Program-made: the position numbers and the translations under genes
The notes under the pieces: generated by a model
What the model was told of the DNA's origin: nothing
The model's input: the letters and a program-made list of their open reading frames with translations, nothing else
Databases searched by the model: none
NCBI RefSeq assembly: GCF_002563855.1
Contig: NZ_PDJQ01000001.1
Coordinates: 1,550,001-1,614,000 of the forward strand
Origin: Tepidiforma thermophila
GTDB taxonomy: Bacteria; Chloroflexota; Dehalococcoidia; Tepidiformales; Tepidiformaceae
Length of the DNA: 64,000 bases
Direction: 5' to 3'
In this document: piece after piece, positions 24,536-33,599 of the stretch
Position numbering within the stretch: the first letter of the stretch is position 1
How the letters are laid out: each line of letters opens with the position of its first letter

Positions 24536-26077
24536 ATGGATGAACCCTTCGATGTCATTGTCGTCGGAGCCGGCTCGGCCGGGGCCGCAATCGCCGCCCG
24601 CGCATCCGAAGATCCCCGCCGCTCCGTGCTGCTGGTCGAGGCCGGTCCCGATTACCCGGACCTCTCCCGGCTCCCGTTCGACCTCGTCAACAGCCACAAC
24701 AACTCCTATACCGCCCACGACTGGGGCCTCGCTTACCAGCCGACTGCCGCCGGGCGCAGACACCCCTTCCCGCGCGGCCGCGTCACCGGCGGCTCGAGCG
24801 CCGTCAACACCACAATCGCCCTCCGCGGAGTCCCCGAGGACTACGATGGTTGGGCCGCCGCCGGCAACCCCGAATGGGCGTGGGAGAAGGTTCTGCCCGC
24901 GTTCCGGCGCCTCGAGCGCGACCTCGATTTCGGCGACCGACCCTACCACGGCGACGCTGGCCCCATCACCATCCGCCGCTACCGCTGGGACGAACTCACG
25001 AAGGTCCACCAGGCGTGGCTCGAAACTGCTGCCGAACTCGGCTACCCCCACTGCGACGATGCCAATGCGCCCGATTCCTGGGGCGCCGGCCCCCACCCGA
25101 TGAACAAGATCGGCAGGCTGCGCATCTCCACCGCAATCGGCTACCTGGCGTCCGCCCGGGCCCGTCCGAACTTCCGCATCCTCCCGCTGACGCTCACCCG
25201 CCGGGTCCTCTTCGAGGGCCGCCGGGCGGAGGGAATCGAGGTCGAACGCAACGGCACGGTGGAGACCCTGCGCGGCCGGCTCATCGTCCTCAGCGCCGGC
25301 GCGATTCATTCGCCGGCCATCCTGCTGCGCTCCGGCATCGGCCCGGCCGCGGAGCTCGCCCGCCTCAGCATCGAACCCGTCCGCGTCGCCCCCGGCGTCG
25401 GCACCCGCCTCAGCGACCACCCGGCGCTCGCTGTCGTGGCGACCGTCCGCGACCCTGCGATCCTCGACCCCGACCAGCCGCTCGTGCAGACCATCCTCCG
25501 GTACACCGCCCCCGGCAGCCCGTTCCGCAACGACCTCCAGGTCGAGGCGTTTTCGTTCTCCCCGCGCGGCGGCGGCCCCCTTCAGTCATTCGCCGTCGCT
25601 GCGGTCCTCGAGCAGGTCAACGGCACCGGCACCCTCCGCCTGGCGTCGGCCGATCCCCACGCTGCCCCGGTTATCGAAAACCGCTTCTGCGAGGACGCGG
25701 AGGACCGTCGCAGGCTTATTGCCTGCTTCCGCGATGCCCTGCGCTTCGTCACGACCGGCCCGCTCGGCGCGCTGGTCGACCGCATCGTATTTCCGGACGT
25801 GACCCGCGACCTCTCCGATGAGGTCATCGGTCAGCTGCTGCTCCGGTTCGCAGCCAGCGGGTACCACCCCTGCGCGACTGCCCCCATGGGCCCCGCGGAC
25901 GACCCCGGCGCCGTCGTCGACCAGTACGGCCGCGTCCACGGCGCCGAAGGTCTCGTTGTCGCCGATGCCAGCATCATGCCCACGGTGCCGCGCGCCAACA
26001 CCAATCTCACCAGCATCATGATTGGCGAGATGGTCGGCGAATGGCTTCGCACCCGGCCAGACCGCTACGGGCTCTGA
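24536..26077 (+). CDS. GMC family FAD-dependent oxidoreductase
   Basis: 513 residues. FAD motif VIVVGAGSAGAAIAARAS near the N-terminus; the GMC signature region VTGGSSAVNTTIALRG near residue 85; second GMC signature LSAGAIHSPAILLRSGIGP near residue 255. Catalytic His/Asn regions lie near the end: SGYHPCATAPMGP and VPRANTNLTSIMIGE. The family oxidises alcohols such as choline, glucose or aryl alcohols. There is no signal peptide, so it is cytoplasmic. The ATG at 24536 follows GAGG. The substrate is not evident from neighbours. Confidence 0.92.
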   Translation: MDEPFDVIVVGAGSAGAAIAARASEDPRRSVLLVEAGPDYPDLSRLPFDLVNSHNNSYTAHDWGLAYQPTAAGRRHPFPRGRVTGGSSAVNTTIALRGVPEDYDGWAAAGNPEWAWEKVLPAFRRLERDLDFGDRPYHGDAGPITIRRYRWDELTKVHQAWLETAAELGYPHCDDANAPDSWGAGPHPMNKIGRLRISTAIGYLASARARPNFRILPLTLTRRVLFEGRRAEGIEVERNGTVETLRGRLIVLSAGAIHSPAILLRSGIGPAAELARLSIEPVRVAPGVGTRLSDHPALAVVATVRDPAILDPDQPLVQTILRYTAPGSPFRNDLQVEAFSFSPRGGGPLQSFAVAAVLEQVNGTGTLRLASADPHAAPVIENRFCEDAEDRRRLIACFRDALRFVTTGPLGALVDRIVFPDVTRDLSDEVIGQLLLRFAASGYHPCATAPMGPADDPGAVVDQYGRVHGAEGLVVADASIMPTVPRANTNLTSIMIGEMVGEWLRTRPDRYGL

Positions 26078-26110
26078 ACCGCGCCGCGCACCGGCCGTTC
26101 CCGCCTGCCG

Positions 26111-26503
26111 CTATTCGACCACAATACGCCCCGTCGTCGGCCCGCACTGGTACGGGAAGCTCAGACCCCCCTGGTCGAAATCGCGCTGGTATTCGCCCGA
26201 CGTTTGCTCCGGAGACTTCTGGCCGGCCAGCAGGATAGCGATCGGCGTCGACGTGTTCTGCCACTTCCAGATAACCCGTGTCCGCGCCTTGATGGTCACG
26301 TTCGCCGGGTCGCAGCCCTGGTCGGTGACCTTGATCTCCTGCACCGGCCGCTCTTCCGCGGCCGCCGGTGTCGAAACATTCGGGTTCACGTTTTCGAGTT
26401 TGACTTCGGGCCTGTCTTCGCCCCCGCCGCCGCAACCTGCCGCTGCCAGCATCACTGTTGCCGCCACCGCGACCCCTGTCTGGCGCAACCATCGAGCAGC
26501 CAT
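26111..26503 (-). CDS. Cupredoxin-like lipoprotein
   Basis: 130 residues. A signal peptide with lipobox (VMLAAAGCGGG) predicts a lipid-anchored surface protein with Cys24 modified. The mature part has the beta-sandwich pattern of cupredoxins: VTIKARTRVIWKWQN, then FPYQCGPTTGRIVV at the end. In a copper site one expects His, Cys, His and Met; only the Cys of YQCG is seen, and the H-x-G-M positions are absent. So it may have lost metal binding, or it uses the fold otherwise. It is convergent with the GMC oxidase gene. Confidence 0.75.
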   Translation of the reverse strand: MAARWLRQTGVAVAATVMLAAAGCGGGGEDRPEVKLENVNPNVSTPAAAEERPVQEIKVTDQGCDPANVTIKARTRVIWKWQNTSTPIAILLAGQKSPEQTSGEYQRDFDQGGLSFPYQCGPTTGRIVVE

Positions 26504-26633
26504 CCTCCAGCCTCCTTCTCGGGTCTATCGATGGAGCCGAATCCTACCATCAGCCCGGTGTATGCGTGGGAGGTCGTTCGACTGGGGCTCGCTATTCCCT
26601 TTCTGCGCGGCAATCAGCAGGGCAGGGAAAACG

Positions 26634-27830
26634 TTATTCCGCCCGGTGCCGCTGGACAAAGCGGCCGATCCGCTCGAGTGCGCGCTCAATCTGCTCAAAG
26701 CTGCTGGCGTAACACGCACGCACGTGCCCTTCGCCGCAGGCCCCGAATGCACTGCCCGGCACCACGGCGACCCGCTCCTCGGTCAGCAGCAGCTCACTGA
26801 ATTCGAGACTCGTCAGCCCGGTCACCCGGATGTCCGGGAACGCGTAGAAGGCGCCCCGCGGCTCGAACGTCGGGAGCCCGACCGCCCGAAACCCGTCGAC
26901 GATCAGCCTGCGCCGCCGGTTGTACTCCGCCACCATCTCGGCCACGAACGCCTCACCCTCGTCCAGGGCTGCAATGGCCGCGTACTGCGACGCCGTCGGC
27001 GCCGACATCATCACGTACTGGTGCACCTTCATCAGCGCTTCGGCAATCGGCGCTGGCGCCGCCACCCAGCCGAGTCGCCACCCCGTCATCGCATACGCCT
27101 TGCTGAACCCCCCGAGGAGCACGGTCCGCTCGCGCATTCCCGGCAGCGAGGCGAAGCACGTGTGCTCGCCCTCGTAGGTCATCCGGTCGTACAGCTCGTC
27201 GCTAATCACCGCAAGGTCGTACCGTTCCGCAATGTCGGCGACCGCGGCGAGGTCTTCCCGCGACATTGTTGCCCCGGTGGGGTTCGCCGGGTAGCCGAGC
27301 AGCAGCACGCGCGAGCGCGGCGTGACCGCCGCTTCGAGCGGGCCCGGCAGCAGCCGGAAGTCGTCCTCCTGCCGCGTCGGCACCGGAACGAAGACTCCCC
27401 CGGCCATCACCGTGACCGGCATGTACGCCACGTAGCTCGGGTCCGCGCAGAGGACCTCGTCGCCGGGGTCGATCAGGGCCCGCATTGCGATGTCGAGTCC
27501 CTCGCTCGAACCTGAGGTGACCACAATCTCGCTCCGCGGGTCATACCGGACGCCGTACAGCCGCTCGATATGGGTAGCGAGCCGCTCCCGCAGCTCCAGC
27601 AACCCGTAATTCGACGTGTAGTGCGTGTCGCCCCGCTCAATGCTCGCAATTGCGGCCCGCCGGAACGGCTCCGGGGTGACGTAATCGGGCTCGCCCACGC
27701 CCAGCGAAATCACATCCTCGATCGTGCTCAGCAGGTCGAAAAACCGCCGGATCCCGCTTGGAGGGACGGCCTGCATGCGGCGCGAGATGTACCGGTCGGG
27801 GGATGTTCGGGTGCCGGTCTCAGCGGTCAT
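26634..27830 (-). CDS. Class I/II pyridoxal-phosphate aminotransferase
   Basis: 398 residues from MTAETGTRTSPDRYI (27830), preceded by AGGAGG; a longer frame has a poor extension. PLP-lysine motif GGFSKAYAMTGWRLGW, Asn/Tyr contacts in LLGYPANPTGATMS and ISDELYDRMTYE, and the C-terminal Arg region EGHVRACYASS. The sequence is close to the AspC/AlaT-like group that moves amino groups between aspartate, alanine or aromatic amino acids and 2-oxoglutarate. It is monocistronic, with a 284-base leader containing a hairpin and a possible Ala-rich leader peptide. Confidence 0.93.
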   Translation of the reverse strand: MTAETGTRTSPDRYISRRMQAVPPSGIRRFFDLLSTIEDVISLGVGEPDYVTPEPFRRAAIASIERGDTHYTSNYGLLELRERLATHIERLYGVRYDPRSEIVVTSGSSEGLDIAMRALIDPGDEVLCADPSYVAYMPVTVMAGGVFVPVPTRQEDDFRLLPGPLEAAVTPRSRVLLLGYPANPTGATMSREDLAAVADIAERYDLAVISDELYDRMTYEGEHTCFASLPGMRERTVLLGGFSKAYAMTGWRLGWVAAPAPIAEALMKVHQYVMMSAPTASQYAAIAALDEGEAFVAEMVAEYNRRRRLIVDGFRAVGLPTFEPRGAFYAFPDIRVTGLTSLEFSELLLTEERVAVVPGSAFGACGEGHVRACYASSFEQIERALERIGRFVQRHRAE

Positions 27831-27874
27831 AGTCGACTGCTCCTCCTTGCCCCCGCCAGCCTTCCATATCGGAG

Positions 27875-27896
27875 AAGGCCGCCCGGGGGCGGCCTT
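27875..27896 (-). promoter_or_regulatory. Hairpin in the aminotransferase leader
   Basis: AAGGCCGCC and GGCGGCCTT make a perfect 9-bp stem (10 with the next pair) with a 4-base loop, 45 bases before the start codon. No T tract follows on the minus strand, so it is more likely an RNA leader structure than a plain terminator. Confidence 0.45.
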
Positions 27897-27936
27897 CCTG
27901 CGGTTGTTCTCGACGTGCTGGCCTGACCGCCACCCG

Positions 27937-28008
27937 TTACCGGCGCGCACGCGCAGCCGCAGCGGCGGCAGCAGCAAGGAGCGCGGCGAGCGTCGTGGCG
28001 TGAACCAT
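27937..28008 (-). CDS. Possible alanine-rich leader peptide upstream of the aminotransferase
   Basis: A 23-codon frame from ATG (28008) to TAA (27937-27939) reads MVHATTLAALLA, a further seven alanines, then RARR. It contains 12 alanines, with eight Ala codons in a row. AGGGGG lies one base before the ATG, which is too close for an ideal ribosome site. It precedes a strong hairpin and an aminotransferase gene, like amino-acid attenuators. Ala-rich frames are common by chance in GC-rich DNA, so this is a weak call. Confidence 0.25.
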   Translation of the reverse strand: MVHATTLAALLAAAAAAAARARR

Positions 28009-28114
28009 GCCCCCTAACTCTCCCGGCTCCCGTTCATAACGTCAATACCGGGCGTTCCCCGATTCTTGCCCGTCTCGCGTCCCGGTTCCCGGCCTGCGTA
28101 CACTGGTCGTCGAG

Positions 28115-29653
28115 GTGCCAGTCATCAGCTACGACGCCATCCCCTACGAGGGTACCGCCGTCGAAGCCTCCCACCCCCGGCGTCTCGCCGCGATTGGCCG
28201 GCTCTTCGGCCTCGATACCCCGCCCGTCGCCTCTGCCCGCATCCTCGAGTTCGGTTCCGCCATCGGCGAAAACCTCAACGCCATCGCCGCCGGTCTCCCG
28301 GGCGCTGCCTGCATCGGCATCGATAACGCGCCCCGCCAGGTCGAGTTCGCCCGCCAGGTCGCCGCCGACCTCGGCCTCCAAGACGTGCGGTTCGACCTCC
28401 GCGACATCCTGGAGGTCGGCCCGGAGCTGGGAACGTTCGACTACATCATCGCCCACGGTGTCTACTCGTGGGTCGAAGCCCCGGTCCGCGACCGCCTCCT
28501 CACACTTTGCCGGGAACTCCTCGCGCCGAACGGCATCGCCTTCGTCAGCTACAACTGCTACCCGGGGTGGTTCCTGCGCCAGCCCCTCCGCGAGTTGATG
28601 GTTTTCGCAACCCGCAACCTCGATGCCCCGCCCGACCGTCTCGTCGCTCATGCCCGGGCGATGGCCGAGATTGTGGTCCGCACCTCGCTCGACCTCGAAG
28701 CGCGACTGCCCGGCGGCCCCCTCTATGCCCGCGTACTTGCCCGTGAGCTCGACTTCATCGCCGACCGCCCCGATGACTATGTCGCCCACGAGCACCTCGA
28801 GCCGACAAACACCCCGGTGTTCTTCGCCGACTTCGTCGGCCACGCTGCCGCTGCCGGGCTCCAGTACCTCGGCGACGCATGGCCCCTCCGGATGGCCCTG
28901 CCCGACCTCGCTCCCGGCATCGCCCGGGAGTTCGCATCCCTCGCACGGGGGCACATCGAGCGGGAGCAGCTCCTCGACTTCGTCCACGGCCGCACCTTCC
29001 GGGAGTCCCTGCTGTGCAGCGAGGGCATCCAGCTCGTCCGGCCTCCGCGTCCGGATGCCCTACGCGGGCTGAGTCTCCGCCTGCTCGGCGACTTCATCGG
29101 CCCCGGCGAGGAGCGGTTCGACCCTGCGTTGCCCAAGCTTGCCCACCCCGGTGGCATCCTCGCCCTGCGCGACCCCGACCTCCTTGAAGCCGTTCGCTAC
29201 CTCGCCGACCGCCGCCCGGCTGCCGTCCCCGCCGAAGAGCTCGCCGCAGCGGTCGACCCGCGCCGCTTCTGGGAGCGCACAGCCCCGAAGCTGCTGAGGC
29301 TGTTCTTCCACGGCGGCCTCCAGCTCGAAGTCGAACCGGCCAGCCCGGTTTCCCGCCCTGGTCCGCGGCCCCGGGCATTCGCCATGGCCCGCCACCAGGC
29401 CGCCCGCGAAGGCACCATGCCCGTGGCCCTCACCCACGCCGTCCACGAGGTGCCGCCCCTTCCGCTCGCGCTGCTTCCCTACCTGGACGGCACCCGCGAC
29501 CACGACCAGCTCGCCCGCCTCATTGTCGAAGAACTGGCACCCGCCGCACGGGATGACGCCGTTCGCGCCGCCGGCGTATCCTTCGCCACCGCAAGGGTCG
29601 CCCTTGCCGCCGCCCTCCAGTGGCTCGCCCGCCACGGCTACCTCGAAGCCTGA
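28115..29653 (+). CDS. Class I SAM methyltransferase with methyltransferase-regulatory domain (PF10119 type)
   Basis: 512 residues from a GTG. The N-terminal half is a Rossmann methyltransferase: ILEFGSAIGENLNAIAAGLP, IGIDNAPRQVEFARQ, and FDYIIAHGVYSWVEAPVRDR. The middle has FVSYNCYPGWFLRQPLRELM, characteristic of the regulatory-domain family, and the C-terminal part (LDGTRDHDQLARLIVEEL) resembles the PqqD-like tail seen in this family. Members are widespread in Chloroflexota, Cyanobacteria and Proteobacteria with unproven targets. It stands before an amidase gene on the same strand with a 37-base gap. The substrate is unknown. Confidence 0.88.
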   Translation: MPVISYDAIPYEGTAVEASHPRRLAAIGRLFGLDTPPVASARILEFGSAIGENLNAIAAGLPGAACIGIDNAPRQVEFARQVAADLGLQDVRFDLRDILEVGPELGTFDYIIAHGVYSWVEAPVRDRLLTLCRELLAPNGIAFVSYNCYPGWFLRQPLRELMVFATRNLDAPPDRLVAHARAMAEIVVRTSLDLEARLPGGPLYARVLARELDFIADRPDDYVAHEHLEPTNTPVFFADFVGHAAAAGLQYLGDAWPLRMALPDLAPGIAREFASLARGHIEREQLLDFVHGRTFRESLLCSEGIQLVRPPRPDALRGLSLRLLGDFIGPGEERFDPALPKLAHPGGILALRDPDLLEAVRYLADRRPAAVPAEELAAAVDPRRFWERTAPKLLRLFFHGGLQLEVEPASPVSRPGPRPRAFAMARHQAAREGTMPVALTHAVHEVPPLPLALLPYLDGTRDHDQLARLIVEELAPAARDDAVRAAGVSFATARVALAAALQWLARHGYLEA

Positions 29654-29690
29654 TTGACAGGCCCCATTCCCCAACTGCAGGTTTGCGCCG

Positions 29691-31094
29691 ATGACCGACC
29701 CAGCCAGCCTGACCATCGCCGAGGCCGCCCGCGCTATCCAGCGCCGCGAACTCTCCCCCACCGAGCTCACCCGTGCCTGCCTCGAACGTATCGAGCGGCT
29801 CAATCCCCGGCTCAACGCCTTCGTCCTGGTGACAGCCGAGCGGGCCCAGGCCGACGCTGCCCGCGCGGAGGAAGAGCTGCAGGCCGGCATCTACCGCGGC
29901 CCGCTCCATGGCATCCCCGTCGGACTCAAAGACCTCTACGACACCGCCGGCATCGAAACGGCTGCCGGCTCGGCCGTCCTCCGCGGCCGTATCCCGGAAC
30001 GCGATGCAGCCGCGGCCGCTATGCTGCGCGAGGCTGGCGCGGTCCTGCTCGGGAAGACCAACACCCACGAATTCGCCTGGGGCACCACCACCAACAACCC
30101 CCACACCGGCCCGACCCGCAACCCGTGGGATCCGGAACGCATACCCGGCGGCTCGAGCGGCGGCTCCGGGGCCGCCATCGCTGCCCGCCTTGCGCTCGGC
30201 ACCCTTGGGACCGACACCGGCGGGAGCATCCGCATTCCTGCCGCCCTCTGCGGGTGTGTCGGGCTCAAACCGACATTCGGCCGGGTAAGCCGGGCCGGTA
30301 TCATCCCCATGTCCTGGCAGTTCGACCACGCCGGTCCCATCGCCCGCACGGTGGAAGACGCCGCTCTCCTCCTCCGGGCGATCGCCGGCTACGACCCCGA
30401 CGACTTCGCCACCGTGCCCGTGCCGGTGCCCGACTACCGCGCGGCGCTCGTTCCCGACGTCCGCGGCCTGCGGATCGGCGTCCCGCGCGACCAGTTCTTC
30501 GGCCTGCTCGACCCCGAAGTCCTGGTCGCCGTCGAAGAGGCCCTGGAAACCTTCCGCTCGCTCGGCGCCGTCGTTGAGGACGTCGACTCCGGCTTCACCC
30601 GCGAGCAGGTCATCTCTGCCTGGCGCCTGGTGAACGTCGAAGGCCGCCTCTACCACGCGCCATATCTCGAACAGCATCCGGAGGCATACAGCGAAGAGCT
30701 CCGGAACATCCTCCTTCAGCCGCTGCCGGAGCCCCTCGACCTTGCGACCGCCTACCTCGACAGCTACCGCATCAAAGAAGGGGTGCGGCGCGTGCTCCAG
30801 TCGGTCGACCTCCTCGCCGCGCCGACGACCATGCGCCCGGCCTCACGCATCGGCGAGGACCCGGTCGAGGTGGAGGGCGTCCAGCTCAGCACCGGCGCGG
30901 CCTTCGCCTCCCTGACGATGCCGTTCAACCTCGCAGGCGTGCCCGCCATCAGCATCCCCTGCGGCTTCTCCAGCGAAGGCCTTCCCATCGGCCTCCAGCT
31001 CGCCGCCCGCCCGTTCGACGAACCCACGCTTATCCGGGCCGCATTTTCCTACGAGTGCGCCACCGACTGGCATCGCCGGGAGCCGCCCCTCTAG
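29691..31094 (+). CDS. Amidase signature family hydrolase
   Basis: 467 residues with the complete Ser-cisSer-Lys triad: Lys in VGLKDLYDT, cis-Ser in PGGSSGGSGAAIA, and nucleophile Ser in LGTDTGGSIRIPAALCG. The ends match AtzF/GatA-like amidases. It probably hydrolyses a small amide or carbamate. It differs from the GatA at 31735-33198, which is next to gatC, so this copy is unlikely to belong to the tRNA amidotransferase. It ends seven bases before the convergent Mrr-like gene. The substrate is not inferred. Confidence 0.92.
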   Translation: MTDPASLTIAEAARAIQRRELSPTELTRACLERIERLNPRLNAFVLVTAERAQADAARAEEELQAGIYRGPLHGIPVGLKDLYDTAGIETAAGSAVLRGRIPERDAAAAAMLREAGAVLLGKTNTHEFAWGTTTNNPHTGPTRNPWDPERIPGGSSGGSGAAIAARLALGTLGTDTGGSIRIPAALCGCVGLKPTFGRVSRAGIIPMSWQFDHAGPIARTVEDAALLLRAIAGYDPDDFATVPVPVPDYRAALVPDVRGLRIGVPRDQFFGLLDPEVLVAVEEALETFRSLGAVVEDVDSGFTREQVISAWRLVNVEGRLYHAPYLEQHPEAYSEELRNILLQPLPEPLDLATAYLDSYRIKEGVRRVLQSVDLLAAPTTMRPASRIGEDPVEVEGVQLSTGAAFASLTMPFNLAGVPAISIPCGFSSEGLPIGLQLAARPFDEPTLIRAAFSYECATDWHRREPPL

Positions 31095-31101
31095 CCATGC
31101 C

Positions 31102-31689
31102 TCAAAGCCGCAGCCTGCCGGTCCGGGCCGCTGCTGCGGCAGCCTCGCCATCGATCAGCACCAGCCGCGGTTCGCCGTCTCGCTCGGCAGCCCACTGCCG
31201 CGCGGCCGGTGAGACCCGGCCGGTCGTGACCAGTACCGCCAGGGTGGCTCTCGCGGCGACAGCTGCCCCATAGAGCTCGCGCACCACGCCTGCGCTCACC
31301 GCTGCGTCGCCCGCCAGCCGCTTGCACTGTACGGCGGCTACGGAGGACCCCTTCCGGGCCAGGAGGTCCACACCGCCGTCGCCCGGGCCGCCAACCACCT
31401 CGACCTCCCACCGGCCACGGCGCAGCCAGGCCGCGACCCGTTCTTCAAACGCCCCGGGTGGCAGTGCCCGCAGGCTCTCCAGGGTTCGGGAAAAGGACCG
31501 CCTCTGCGCCCGGCGGGCGAGACCGTAGAGCGCCACGACCAATCCCAGCCCCGCAGCCGTCCACCCCAGCCACCCGAGGCCGGCAGGGTCCAGCGCGCCT
31601 GCAGCTGCGCCGGCCGCGGTCATTGCCATCCCCGCCCGCAGCATCAGCGGCCCTCGCACGCGGCCCGTATCGGGGCCCGCAGCCAGCAC
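31102..31689 (-). CDS. Membrane-anchored Mrr-like (restriction endonuclease fold) protein
   Basis: 195 residues. One or two hydrophobic N-terminal segments (AGMAMTAAGAAAGAL and GLGWLGWTAAGLGLVVALYGLA) precede a PD-(D/E)xK domain (about residues 75-190): PGAFEERVAAWL, GDGGVDLLARKGSSVAAVQC with the following KR. The catalytic Asp and Q-x-K motif are all present. Proteins of this kind are usually called Mrr_cat or DUF2034 nucleases and act on modified or foreign DNA, or in repair. No methylase or other defence gene is adjacent. It could equally be a housekeeping membrane nuclease. Confidence 0.8.
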   Translation of the reverse strand: MLAAGPDTGRVRGPLMLRAGMAMTAAGAAAGALDPAGLGWLGWTAAGLGLVVALYGLARRAQRRSFSRTLESLRALPPGAFEERVAAWLRRGRWEVEVVGGPGDGGVDLLARKGSSVAAVQCKRLAGDAAVSAGVVRELYGAAVAARATLAVLVTTGRVSPAARQWAAERDGEPRLVLIDGEAAAAAARTGRLRL

Positions 31690-31734
31690 CGCGGCCCCGC
31701 AGCCGCTTCACCCGGGGTCGCGGGTCCGTCGCGT

Positions 31735-33194
<1,460 letters not shown>

Positions 33195-33198
<4 letters not shown>

Positions 33199-33482
33199 TC
33201 CAGCACCGCCCGAACACGGATGTAACCATCTTCGGTCAGGGGCGCGTTGGCCAGCACGTCGTCGCGCGGGAGGGAGGGCTCGATGACGTCCTCGCGCATC
33301 ACATTCGCCAGCGGCAACGGGTGGGCGGTCGGCTCCACTCCATCGGTGTCGACCGCGGCCAGCGCCGCGAAATGGTCGAGAATGCCGGAGAGCTGTGCCC
33401 GGAACCGCTCAACCTCGTCATCGCTGAGCGCGATGCGGGCGAGCCGGGCGATATGCAGCACGTCGTCACGGGTGAGCGCCAT
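33195..33482 (-). CDS. gatC: Aspartyl/glutamyl-tRNA amidotransferase subunit C
   Basis: 95 residues from MALTRDDVLHIARLARIALS (33482). GatC is the short belt subunit that holds GatA and GatB together; this length and the pattern ARLARIALSDDEVERF and LPRDDVLANAP are typical. The stop overlaps the gatA start. A longer frame (from 33569) would add a mismatched N-terminus. Divergent to the PBP1A gene across 117 bases. Confidence 0.94.
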
Positions 33483-33599
33483 GCCGTCAAGGATAGGGGA
33501 AGCGGTCCTTACCCGCGCCCGTGTTGTCAGCCCCGGCCGTCTGTTACCCTCGGGTGCGATGCAGGGCATCTGCCTCCTCCCCGCAGGGGGTGCCTCGCG

